This document shows, piece by piece, positions 1-13,640 of a DNA stretch of 64,000 nucleotides. The stretch lies in the NCBI RefSeq assembly GCF_963678975.1, contig NC_089281.1, positions 6,845,277-6,909,276 of the forward strand. The letters run 5' to 3'. Position 1 is the first letter of the stretch, and every line of letters begins with the position of its first letter. The notes below the pieces were generated by a model. That model ran no database searches. It worked only from the letters and a program-made list of their open reading frames with translations, and had not been told where the DNA came from. Position numbers and translations under genes: made by a program. Source of the DNA: Dysidea avara. Taxonomy: Eukaryota; Porifera; Demospongiae; Dictyoceratida; Dysideidae.

Positions 1-715
1 GGGAACTGACTGCAGCCCTACCACCACCACCTGCGGCATTGGTGCAGTGGGAGTGGGTGTCCTGAGGGGATAAGAAACATCAAATTAAACGCCACGGCTA
101 CTATTAGCCTAAACTCAAAATTGATGCAGCTACTATTCAAGGGCAACTACTACTCAAGGGCGGCATTTATTGTACTTGAGCATTTATTACATGCGGCTAC
201 TATTTAATCCAAAACCAAATTCGAAATACTTTGCCATGTGCTTAGCGAATTGTATTCTGCACCTACAGTGTGATTTATGGTAACCTGTTCCATACAGCGT
301 GAACGTATTCAAGGGCATGCACGAGGGTGTACATTACAATAATTTACGAAGGTGTAACAATGGGAGATGCTGTCACTTATGAATGTTTCATTGAATTTGT
401 TGTTAGAGGACATCATGTTTATAAAGCTATATGGAATCCTGTTATACGTGCAACTTGATTAATAGCCACAGTGTTTATTCAAGGGCGGCGTCTATACTCA
501 CAATTGAAACATTCATTGCGGCCACTATTCAAATGCGGTGACTACTTGAGGTGCGGCGTTTAACCAAGTAAATACGGTAATTATAAATCAACAACAGACA
601 AATACTGTATAATGGTCTGGTAGTTTTAAATCAATGGGAAATTCAACCCAGTTACATGAACCACTAAAGTACGGTAGGTCTTTTATATATCAACTTGTTA
701 TACAGTAAAACTTAC
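1..715. repeat. Intronic repeat with CAAGGGCGGC / GCGGCTACTATT motifs
   Basis: This stretch follows the GTAAGT donor of the last visible UBR exon and shows no coding signal. Between about 100 and 570 the words ATTCAAGGGC(GG) and GCGGCTACTATT recur five or six times in both orientations. It ends in a stretch containing GGCGTTTAACCAAGTAAATACGGTAA. A related fragment (TTGGTTAAACGCTGCACC) is seen near 33850. This looks like a small non-autonomous DNA transposon, but I could not fix its ends. Confidence 0.4.
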
Positions 716-3700
716 TCGTCAACTGAAGTTTTAGTGTCAATCTCAGACAACACTTGTCGATTGCTTTGGAGGAACTTCTTCTGTAATGCAGCCATTTCTG
801 CCATCACCTTCCTACGTTGTGCAGCAGCTTGTTGTTGTTTCAGCTCCTTCCCAATATCCTCCTGTTCCATAGCAACTGGATCACTACTGTCAGTATCATC
901 CCAAGAAACTACAATGAATGAAAAACAACAAACAATCCAAAACTTGTGAAAATCATGCAAAGGGCAAAATCTTTTAGTTCTAAAAGTGACACATGAACAG
1001 AGACCTGAAACACACCTTGTTGTTGAGACCGGTTACCAGTACCACCAGAGTCTCGCACTTGTCTTAGCTGCTGCAACACCCACTGTGTGAGGTAGCTGAA
1101 CTCCTCACCACGTTTGTTCTGTAGTATTGTCTCCAGCAGTGACAGAATACTACCTCCTTTACATGTTACAGCTAGTCCAGCTGCGTAACGACTAAACTGG
1201 TCATTCCCACTTGAAGACTCCTCCAGTAACATTAGTCCACACAGGTACACAGCCTGAAGAATTTAATAAACATATACAATCTATCACATTACAGATGTGA
1301 AATTGAAAATCATACACACAGAGTGTATGGGCAAAACAGTGTGATCAGGAACAAAAGTATCACAGCTCAAAAAATTTGCAAAACATTAAGGATGCATGTA
1401 TACGCAATGCTTTATTAATACAGTATATTCCCACACCTCATGTAACAGTTTGTCGCTCCAGTGTTTCAGACCAGGGGTGGCTGCACGGCTGAACAAGCTG
1501 TGTAATACTTGATGCAACACAGGGGACTGAATCAGTCGGAGAACCCCCTTGAAGGGGGACAGAAATGGTGGAGGTTTTGGAGGTGGAGTAGATGGCACTC
1601 TGTGTGCCCCGCCCTTAGCTTTGATCTTCCTTCTATGAGCCTCCTCTGCCTGTAAGGAAATAGAGAAAAGGAGTGAATATCCGTTGGTCTAGTCTATTTG
1701 TCAACCATTATTCGGTACCTTGGACAGTTGTACTTTACTGTAGTGGTAGAAGAATGGGTTGAACTGTTTCTCCAATTCTGGCTTGAGTGTATACTGCCCC
1801 CTGCTGGTGTTGGATGGTTTTCTGTGAGCATCAATGAACATGATAATAGTTACAATAACTCTAGCTAACTACATACTTGAATTCTGCAACATCTAACACG
1901 ACTTTCTTTAACTCTTTGTCCTCATGGAGCTATGGGTGAGATCAATGTAGTATTATAAATTCCATGTGTTAAGTGTGTAGTGTATATCGTGTGTGCACAT
2001 TTCGTGCATGTGTGTATGTGCACATATCCGTCCATGTGTGTGTATGTGTGTAGGTTTTGAAAGCAAAGCTGCACACATTTAACAACAACGTGCACTGTAC
2101 CTTGAGTTGTTTCAGCAGTTCACTATGGGATAGAGGGGCAACATATAGCTGATGCAGAACCTCTTGCTTCAAGCAGTCTTCTGGTGTAACATCACTCACA
2201 CCAGGAATATACCTCTCACCTAGCAACAAATGATGGGAGACCATAACACTGTGTACACACAATGTAGTGTGTGTGGTCTACCTAGGATGATGATTAGCAG
2301 GTAGAAGAACTCTTCAGCCTCTGATAGCAGAAATCTAACAGCATCACTGACCGGCTGGTTAGCACAAGAATACAGTCAAAAATGTATACACACAGAATTA
2401 TTATACTGTACATACTACACCATAACAACATTGCACACACATACTGTACCTCTTTTCTCTCATCAGGGTCATAGCCAGTGGTGCTATATAAAGTCACAAA
2501 ATATTAATCATAAAGTACGGTAGTATTGTATATTAGGGATTGTGGAGGTTTGGGTTTTTCTGGCCAAAAATATCACCCAAAAACCAGCTTCACCATCCCG
2601 GTGCCTTGGCAGTACCGGTTAGGTATAACCAAGCCCAAAAGTGCTGACCCTAAATCCTTCCAATAGGTAGCTACAAAAGTTTATTCAATGGACATTTCTA
2701 CTGACTGACCAACTACCTGACCGATGCTTTCAGACAAGCGTAACTTGATAACGGCTAAAGCTACGGGCTTGCTTTTTTCACTGTTCGATGTCACTTCATC
2801 TGTAGATGTGCCTTTTGGCATACCGCAGTACGTAAATGCACGCGTCACGGACTTACCTTTGTCCTCCTTTGTGTCCCATTTCTTTTTGCTGACAGTCCAA
2901 GGTGTCAATTTGCAGTAGTGCAATGCATGGCTTCCCATCTGTAAACAGGAATTGTCTGTATTTCTGAGGTGACTGGATTGATTGCAGAGGCGTCTTCATT
3001 TGTGTACACTGTGTAGCAAAGCGTAATGGCCATGCACTTCACTTTCGAGTCAGTCATTGATAATTGGGGCACACGAATTGTCCGTACTTTTTGTGTTGGC
3101 TGGATTGATTGCAGAGGCACTTCTCCTGCTATTCTTCGTTTGTAGTGCTGTGTAACGGGTTGAACATACATGAAAGCAAAGCGTAATGCCACTTCACTTT
3201 CAAGTCAATAATTGATAGCTGGGGTGCGTGTTCAGACAAAAACATTAACTCTGACACCGTCCTTTCTTTTGATGCGGTATGCGTGGGTTCACCAGTCAAA
3301 ATAATGTTACAAAAAAAGTAAACAAACAAGTTTAAGGAAAATTTAAGAATTTTAAGGGATCATAGAAAAAAATAAGGAAACAAGGAAGGTCGCCCACACC
3401 TACAGACATACTAGTGAACATTTAATTCCTAATTCAGTCATGGGCATAAACCGAAGTAAGGGATTAAATGTTCACTAGTATATCTGCAGGTGTAGGCGAC
3501 CTTCCTTGTTTCACAACTTTTTTTTCTATGATCCCTAATCAAGCTTATAATTCCCAAAATTCTGTATATAAAAATAGAGATTAGATTCTTGTACACACAA
3601 TGGGAGGATAGATCGCATGAAGTGGTATGAAGAATATAAACAATGTGTAGTGCTAACTACTGCTACTTTAAAGCTAACACCCTACATGAAAATCTTGTTT

Positions 3701-6700
3701 CTGCTTGGCAATTTTCCTCCTAGTTTGTGCAGCACATGATATAGTCATGATACAGTGCGATGATTTGTTCGTATCAATTTATCAAGACTTGATAACTATG
3801 CCACACTACACAGCTTCACTATGTAGTCAGCAAGAAACCTAGCAGATGGGACATCTAACCAGCTGGTAACAAGCATTAATCTGTGAATGAGGTGGCAGAG
3901 GTGAATCTATGTAGTTACCAAGAGGTGTCACTTTACAGTGGAGCCCATCAGATAACTCAGAGCTGAACCACAGGTACCAGCCACTTAGTATCAAGCCTAC
4001 AAAAAGACGATAGTAGTCTCAGCCATCCCAACATAATGACCATGCGTTTGAAGCACGACAACGGTCCACAACTAATATTTCATAAGTATACTGTACGATA
4101 CTTTTGACTCCTTGCTAGACAAGAGCATGCATTCAGAATGCCATAAATAAAGAACATGTCCATTCTCAACATTCTAATTCCAGATGGACATTGGGGATGA
4201 AGGCAGATTCTTTGCACTGGGACAGACTTGCAAAGGAAGAATGAATAAATCTCCAAGATGAGCTTCCCTGCAAGTAGCTGTGATTTCGTTTCATCACACC
4301 AGCAGAACACCAATGACTAGTCATACAAGTACGACAGAAGGAACAACTGTTTATACATTGTATGCTGTTTTATACAGCATGTATTAATGATGCACCGATA
4401 CTGATATTTTTATTGGTATCAGTCATTTTTGGTGATGTCAGATCAGTATCAGTTATGGATTAAACAAACAATAACATAACCAATACTATATATGACGTCA
4501 TTAAATTGTTTTTCAAGATGGCAGCATGCATAATGAGTGGAATAGATCATTACAGAAGTACATAGCACAATGAATTCCTTAAAAGAATCCAGTAATTGTT
4601 GTTAATGGTACAGTTGAATGGGTAGTTAGCCATGAAGGAGGATTTATTGAAGCCATGCGATGAATAAGATTGCATCATGATTCGGTGTATATAACAATGG
4701 CCACAAAACCAACAAGCAGTGTTAGCAAGTGTGGCTTATTTATTTTATTAATTATGGCTTTACACCACAAGTGCTATATAATGCCTTTATGCCAAAGTAT
4801 TGGTATCAGCCAGGAGTTGGCCAATTTCCACCTAGATTGTATCAGTACTGGATTAGTTAGTAAAAAGTGGTATCAGTGCATCACTAGTATGTATACTTAC
4901 GTGGTAAACCAATTTTCCAGCCTGAATCGATAGATGAGGGCATACAGGAATACACTGGGTTCCATGACTGCTGCCATAGCCTGCAGTGGTAAGTCCACTA
5001 ATACAATCATGGCTGTACACATACACTCATACACACACACTATACATAATATGTATGGAACAAAGTAGTGGTGTGAGATGAAATATTGATCAATATCATG
5101 ATAAAGATTAACCAATGGCTTATGCTGCGATATGGTAATGCAAACGTAATAACCACATTTTATAAACAAATGAAAACAAGTTATAACAACAGGAGAGAAG
5201 TCTGCCAATTGTGCAAGCAAAAGTTAAAACTTGTCTGAAATATTTCTTAATGCTTTGTGAATTACGTACGTTCTTTGTGATAATTATCGACATACGACAA
5301 TTTTTGGAATGCAATAATCTATTAAATATATATTAAAAGTTATCACTAGTACAAACACAAAGATACATGCAACATAAACGCACACATATATCCACCAACA
5401 CTAACCCTTATCGCATTGCACACATTAATGGTTGTACACACAGGCACATGCACACACGCAAGCACGCACACACACACACATGCAAATGCTGCACAACACT
5501 ACACACACACATATATACCTGAAGCAATAGCAGGTCCTTATCATACATTTGTAAACGGCATGAGTGGTAGCGGTAGTTGATGGTCTATGGAAAACATGAC
5601 CAAATGAACAGAACACCAATCACATAACATAATACACTCCTATATATAGCGTGACACAATGTACACAGACACACAATGTACACAACATAATAATTATACG
5701 TATGCTAGAGATGCAACAATATATTAATACATTGTGTATCGATCGTACGTTGAGGCTGTGATACATATCAGTATGAAATTAGGTTATATCGACATATTGT
5801 GTATCGTAAGGCCACTCCAAGTGGTAGTCTGGTTTCTGGTCCACCACCCGCATCCAATTTACACAGTTGCAGGAGAGGTAAGTTTGTACTTTCAAAAGTA
5901 TAGAGTGCTTCCTGTTTGGTGTTTTATAAGCATTTCAATATGTAATTGCCTTCAAAGGTATCTGGCTAGTTTAATTTTTTAAAACTAGTGTCTACAATCT
6001 AAGCACTAGTACCATATAGCTGGTTATTTTCAAACCAGAAATTTTTGTAAGAACAGTAAAATCTGATTTAATTTTGAAGAATGCATATTTCGAAGTACAG
6101 GTAGATTTCAAGCAAACAGAAATTCATGTCACAAATTACAAAAATACGTAGTCTACGTGTGCTCGCCTTACTGATGGAATCGAGGATGGAATAATCCCCG
6201 CTTTTGCACACTGGAAAGAAGACTGAGTTACAAGTGGAATAATTACAGTAGTTAGCAGCCACTGGCAAGGCAATCGTCGGCTCAATCAGGGTACGGCAGC
6301 AGACGGCATGGATTCCCAACAATGGCCATTCTGGATAGTTTAGAGGCTATTGATGCAGTAATGATACTGTTCAACTGCTATTAATAATACTGAGCTTAAA
6401 CTTGTAAAGAATGCACGAGCGAATACATGTTGTTCGATCACGTGAAAGCACGTTACTATTACTTGTGGGAATTTATTTTCGAAGAACAACAGGATTTGGG
6501 AATTTATTTTTGAGAGAAGGGCCTCTTCGAAACATCCAAAAATAAAAACCCTTCGAACATAACCAGCTATACAGTAGAATGGTTGTGCCATGGAGTATTT
6601 ATTCTGTCGATTTGTCTGTTGAGTTTTATTCTACTAAAATAGTTTGTGAAGTCTAGAAAAGATGCTCCATTGATGATGGTGTTGAATTAGATTTTGCAAG

Positions 6701-9700
6701 TCCAAAGAAACACTAGACCGAACAGAACTTTGTACACCACTAAATGCTGCTATTCAAACATTTGGTCCATTTTTACGATACTATGTAAAAAGTGTTATCC
6801 AGCCTTCACATTACGTGTTAATGCTTTTGCTCTGATGATGTATAGTCAAAGACAACTCTCCCAGCCATCACTTAACAGAGAACAATAAGAAAAGACAGAC
6901 TACATAAAATTCTATTTTAGATTTCTTTGAAAGCGAACAGATGCTGTTTCCCTCTAACACTGTTCACTCTACAGGAAAAGGCTTTGTAAAAAGTTTATCT
7001 GATTGCTTATGGATAGTAGATGGACATCATGACACTCTTTGGAAACAATCATGTCCTATTCCCCTGAGTATTTAATCAGTTTTCTGGCTTTAACATGCTG
7101 GAATTAGAAAAGCACAGAAAGAGAGAAACTACCAATATAAATTCACCAGTACTCAAGGCTTCAGCAATGTCATTGTTTCAGCATCTTCAAGGTTCATTAT
7201 GGAAGAATCCTGCTTGGTTGGAATTTAACAACATGTTGAAACTCTTGCTAAAAGTATTGTGAAATACACAAAGTACCTTACATCTCAAAAAAAAACAATG
7301 AAGGAAGAAAGTACATTCACGTTCTACCCAGCTTTCAGATGCTTTATCTGTAAAGTATGTTCCTTCGTGTGGTGGAAGACAGTCTCACAATTTTGATGAA
7401 TTAAGTGGAGTTTTGGAGCAGTAGAATTATAATGAGTACATTTTTAAAAACAACTATATTCCTTGTGTGCAAGGAAAAGGTATAATCACCTACAAAACCT
7501 AACAAAATATGGCTTGAAATTTCCCATTATGCATCTTACATATTCACCTGGTAACAATGTTGCATTTTGTTTGGTGTATTGCAGTAGAACATTCTGTTGA
7601 TAAATGTTTTCAGTGCAGCTTGACAATCACAGAAACAATTAAGCCTGAAATCCCACAATTCCATACTAGGGCTATGCAGAAGCTATTTTTTGAGAACTTT
7701 GGTAGAGTTTGTCCAGGAATTAAGCCAGCAATTCTGAGGAATTTTTACAGAGATTTAACTGGGGATTCTTCAGCATCTCTTGATTCCCAGAAAGCAGTAA
7801 TTGATGAACGTGTATGGGAAATTCTTTCCATGGAGCCGGAAGGCCCTAGTACAGTAATTGACTTGCATGAAATGAAAAACAATGATACCATAACTAAGTT
7901 TGAGTGTTTTTGCTAAGAGCTTTCTAAATGAGGAAATCGGAATTGCAGTGGATGACAGAAGGCATGGTGAAGTTGTACATTTGGTTAAAACCATATCCAT
8001 TAGAGACTTTCATGATCAAGTTGCTCAGCGATGTACGGAAGGCACACCAATACCTAGTGAGGAATGGCTGTGTCTTCAATTTTGGCCTAAACTCCAAAAG
8101 CCAAAGTACCAATTCACTACACTGGAAGGTTAAATGTTCGCTTTTTGGTACAAAAGCATCAGTTTCGAATGCATCACGAAGATGAACACTACGCCACTGC
8201 AGTATTTCGCTACATGTGAGAATATGCAATAAAGCTCAGGGAAAATTGCTATTGGATTGAAGGTCCATGGTACAGGGGTCAAGCATTTGTTGGTTACAAA
8301 GATGTTGCTTTTGAACCCTCATCGACCTTAAGGCATGCTTCAGAGCTATCAAAAACATTGCTTTCTACTGAAGTGAATTATTATAAAAGTGTTCTGTTTT
8401 TGTATAGTGATGGTGGACTGGATCATAAATTAACCAATGTTTCAATACAGGTATCATTGATTGCCTTGTTTCTAAAATTGGATTTAGATTTTTTACGCGT
8501 TGTACAGACAGCACCCTCACACTCGTGGCGCAATCCTGTTGAGCGGGTAATGTCAACACTCAAATTTGGGTCTATAGTGTGTTGGCTTAATGCGTGAAAA
8601 AATGGATCCTGCCTTTGAAGCTGAAACTAAGAAATGTAACAGTTTAGCAATGTTACGTGACGCTGCAAAGAAAATTTCTAGCTTTAAGACTACTGCTTTA
8701 GACAGTGCAGTCCATGTGAGAATATGCATTATTGATTATGTTGTTAGACTGCTTGGAACTTAAAGGCAAAAAAATTCTTCCCATTTTTTTTGTTGCAAGC
8801 GATGATGATTTGGACCTTATGTGGACAGAAGTCTGAATTCCATGTTAGTGAAAAACGCATCTCTCTCTAAAGAAACAAAGATCTTTCTTCAAAACCCAGT
8901 TTAGTAGCTTTCTTTGACCCGGTACCATTATTCTTTTCAGATAAGAAAATGTGGATTGTGGTATTCACAAACCACCAAGGCTTCCAAAGGATATATTTGA
9001 TACCCTCCATTTCCTCCCTGACCCTGTTCCTGGGGAAGATGGTCACTATAAGACATTAGAGCAATTGCTTGGCTCAACGACAGATGAGAGCCATCAACCA
9101 TCACTTCAGAAGAAGGCTAAAAGAACCTTTCAGTGCAAGTGTAAACTTAATGTTGCAATGTGATGAGTGCAACTTGTGGAGACTACTCTACTCATGTCAC
9201 AAGCTGACTACAAAGGAGCGGACTGACCTTCAGGCTGTTATCTCGGATGTGTCATTTACCTGTGGAGCACAAATTCAAGATTTGAATTTACCAGGACGAC
9301 TTCATGAAGTATACAGACATCAAATTACATGCTGGGAACCAATTGAAACGTTATACTATAATTCTCGCCCATTTGGGTGTTTATTGTGTTTCAGATGCTT
9401 CTGTTGTTCCAAAGGAGAAAATTAATATCCTCAATGTTCTAATTGCAGTGACAGACCTGTAATAGTTAAGAAGTAGATTTATAGAGCTACAATGCATTTA
9501 TGTTATAAACAGTATGCGTATTAAAAAAAAATTTTGACAAGGAAATAGTCATGAGTAATAATGACATAATGGCCAAATCCACGTGACCAGGAACCAGACA
9601 ACAACTTCTAATGCATGGACATACGTAAGAAAAGTACTACATTTAAATGATTGACTTTTTGTTGTGTTATGTTGTAGATGCTGGTATTTTACACTTAAAT

Positions 9701-12700
9701 ACGTTTGGAAAAGAAAAAGGGTTTCGTTATTTCCAAAAAAGTATGTTTATACTCTACTTTGTATCATGCGATTTATTGCTGTATCATGATACAATGGAAA
9801 CAATATATGTATTGATACACCCAAATAACATCGTTGCAACTCTAATATACACATGTGTACATATGGATAACAGATGGATAAACACTATACAGATGCACCA
9901 CACACTCACCTGGTTAATGAGGGAGTATCCATTTCTCTTCCACATCCCGGCTAACACTTGTGATGTCATGACAATAACACGCAATGGCAATTCAGCCAGG
10001 AACAAAAATTTGCGAGTATTCTGCACAGGAAGTTACAAAATAAATGCTTATGCTCCATAATCCTTCAAACCTCACTTACCGTCAATGGAATCTGCAGTAG
10101 TCCAGGAATTGTGGTGTTGTGTTTGTGAGCTCCAGCCAGTAATGCTGCATTAAGTAATGCATGACAGAAAATGGAACACAAGAACATCCTATATACTCCC
10201 CACCTGCCAGTAACCTTGGTAACGGCTGATGGATCGACACAGGTTCACGCTGTACATCAAAATGAACCAGTTCCATGTTGTCCGTACCAATGATAGTTTG
10301 GTTTACAGCTATATTTCAGAAAGAAATTAAAGGCGGTGTATGGTAAACATGCTTAGGGTCTTACGGTGGAGTTTATACTTGATGTTCTTTAGATAGTTAG
10401 TTTCTATCATCTTAAAAGTGGCTCTCACTGTTTGATGTAAGATAGCACTCTACAAAACAAAAAACAGTATAGTAGGATATCGACAAAACTGAAACATATT
10501 CATATTACCATTCCATCTATAGTCTGTGATGCATGTATAGCCTCTGGGTTGCTTTGCATGTTACCACTTGAAAATAACAGTTTCACTGTCATGTACCATT
10601 CACTGTAAGCCTGGTTTATAAGTTGAGCTTTTAAGAAAGCTGAAATATTACATTGGCAAACATTTAGTATGGGTCTTTACAACCTCAGAACTTCTAGTCA
10701 ATAAATACAATATGTTATAGTTAGCCAGCCAATTTCCACATTTACTCGATTTGTGCCACACCCTCAAATAGTAATGCAGTGCTGTACTATTTCAAGGGAT
10801 TGTTTCTGAAAATAACTTAGGCACCCAAGCACCTCCTAATGGTTAGACTAGCATCCCCTAGTGCTAAGCACTTACATCACTATGACACCACTCGACAATC
10901 AACTCAATAGCCTCCACCAACATGATACACAGGTTGAACAGGATCTCCCATTCCGGTTCAACTGGAATATGGTGGAAATGCTGTCGGACTACAGGCTCAA
11001 TACCCTGTGATAATTGACAATGTTATGTATATGCTGGAAACAATAATTTCAACTACTTGTATACAACATAGATACACATACAGTACACGTGATACATGCA
11101 TACTATACACATATATTATACAAATATATGTACACAAACACACAACATACTTGTATCAGATCAAGCACATTCAAAAACACTTGAAATGATTCAATGAAGT
11201 TTGTCCTCAGACTGGGGGACCAGGTCTCTGGACGATTTCTCAACACATAACGTAGGTCAGCTATTATATAGGCAATCCTGCTGTATCTCTTGTGTGGTAG
11301 GTCTAGCTTTCCCGTACCTGTAAGAAAATCACTCTGTGAAGTGCATATGCAGTATACATGTGCACACAAACACACACAGACAAATGCATAACAAACATAC
11401 CTGTGTTCTTGAATTTACTGAGAATGTCTAATAGTGTCTCTGTGATCACTTTCAGTACATTGTGTTTAGTTGCCAATATTTCACACTACACCAACACACA
11501 CACAATACAAGTTACACCACACACACCAGTCTTCCCTACCAGTGATGGAACAGTATACAACTGAACAGTCAAACTAGCAGCCTACGAGAGATAAAAAATG
11601 TGACATACACACTTGTGGACCATCATATGAACTTACCGAGACTTCATAGTGATGGCTGTCATCAAAGAATCCCTTCAGCAGACAAGAAAAGTTCTGGAGG
11701 AAGAAAACAAGGTAAGCAGTGTATTGTCTGGTAGGTGATACAGTAGCTCAGAATACCTTGGTGAGTGATATTGCTAAATCCTTCTTGTGTTCCAGATCCA
11801 GAAATATCCTTGATAAAACAAAACATTGTGAAGTTGTGTACTTATCTGCTGTATACAAACAGTTGTTGCATGATACACTACTATAATACCAGTGCAAGGG
11901 TGCAGTCAAATATGTACTTTGCCACTATGAGATCACAACAGCCATTAGCAATGACACTGTGTCTAATAACACTCAAAAGTGTCCACAACCAACCATATGC
12001 AATGTCTTGCACTAACAGACATTCGATCATCCAAGATTAGACATTTTAATTATATATAAGTGCTACACGGACAATGACCAGTGCCCTTACAAAAAAGACT
12101 TTTTTAGTGGAGGCAAGATGCATGGTTTTATGACACACACCTACACACATACTTACGTGGTCATAATCAATGTTTGCCATCTTACTCTAGCAGCTACACA
12201 GACATCACAAGGGTTACACACTCAGTAGCTGCACTAATAACACTTACCAATCCACAATGAAGAGTTCTTGATGAAAAAGTCATCAAGGAAAGTTGTCACT
12301 TCTTCAGATTCCTCCAGCAACACCTTGGAGACAATGTGCCTCAGGGCAGCTAAAACACACAATAGTATGTAGTCAAGAATGTGCTTCACCATTTCTCAGT
12401 CAGTTCATTGGCAAAACAGTTCAGTCTACTGTATACAGTGCAAATCTTAGGAGAAAAAAAAGAAGTTTCAGATATTGTGACTTTGTCACTAACTGTGGCT
12501 GTTTGGGTTTTTCCTCAATTATTATTCGTATTTCACATAATTATAATCAAGCAACTTCAAAACATTTCCTCCAAATTTCTTTATTCAACCTTGGTAGTAG
12601 CAGAATGATATAGATAACACAAGGATGTCGTACGTTTCTCTATAATTGTGGACAGGCAAGGTTTCACCGGTTTCTGGAAATCAGTCAGTTTTTAAAAACA

Positions 12701-13598
12701 TTAAGCAAAAGTTTAAGTCTAAAACGAGGTGAGATATATAGTAACTTCTAGTGATCAAACTTCATAAACTGCTTCTCTCCAGCACAAAGTTGCTTTCCCA
12801 AGCCTTGAATGTGTCAAGCGCCTCTAAAAATAATTGTTGATTAAGCTATTGTAATTCTGCAACTCTTCGATGATGCATCAAATCTTTCTGTATTGACTTC
12901 GAGTGGTAAGATTTAACTGAGAAATGATTTATTAGGGTGACTATTCATATCTATCTAAAATAGATGTAATTATAATGTCTCAGAATGGGATGGGCTTTTC
13001 TGCCTTTGAGCTGGAAACCAGCCAGCAAATTTTCTAGAGCCACACCTGATTGTGAACTTCAGGTTTAGTGAACCAGTTGTAACCACTAGCCCTTGTGCTC
13101 ATAGTATTAACACAAAACTTACTGGAGTTCTCAGTTAACTCTCTGGTCCAGTGCAGCATGTGTAGAGCACACTCTTGTAGGCTAATAACAGTTGCAGAGA
13201 ACACTTTAACAGTTAGTGGGGTCCTCAAACGTTTCTACATATTAACATAAGTATGCAGGGTTATACTCTATCAACTTGTACATACATTGATGGCTACTTT
13301 CTGTCGCTCACAATCTTCTTTGGTAGATACAAGTGTAAACCCTCGACCCTATACGCATGACAGTGATGGTTTGTTAACAAAGAATGTTTACATACATACA
13401 CACACTACAACTCAACTTCCTGAAGGAGGGGATGCACCTACATATTACTAGGAAAAGAGGAAGAGTTTGTGAATGGTCCAATATATCAGAAATTCCCTAC
13501 AAATACACTTTGTGTTGTAATGTTGAGGTTTTATGAAACTTACCCCACAAAAATTTTCCTTCCTTGCAAAGAAAACATCTTTTAGCAAGAGTTCATAA

Positions 13599-13640
<42 letters not shown>

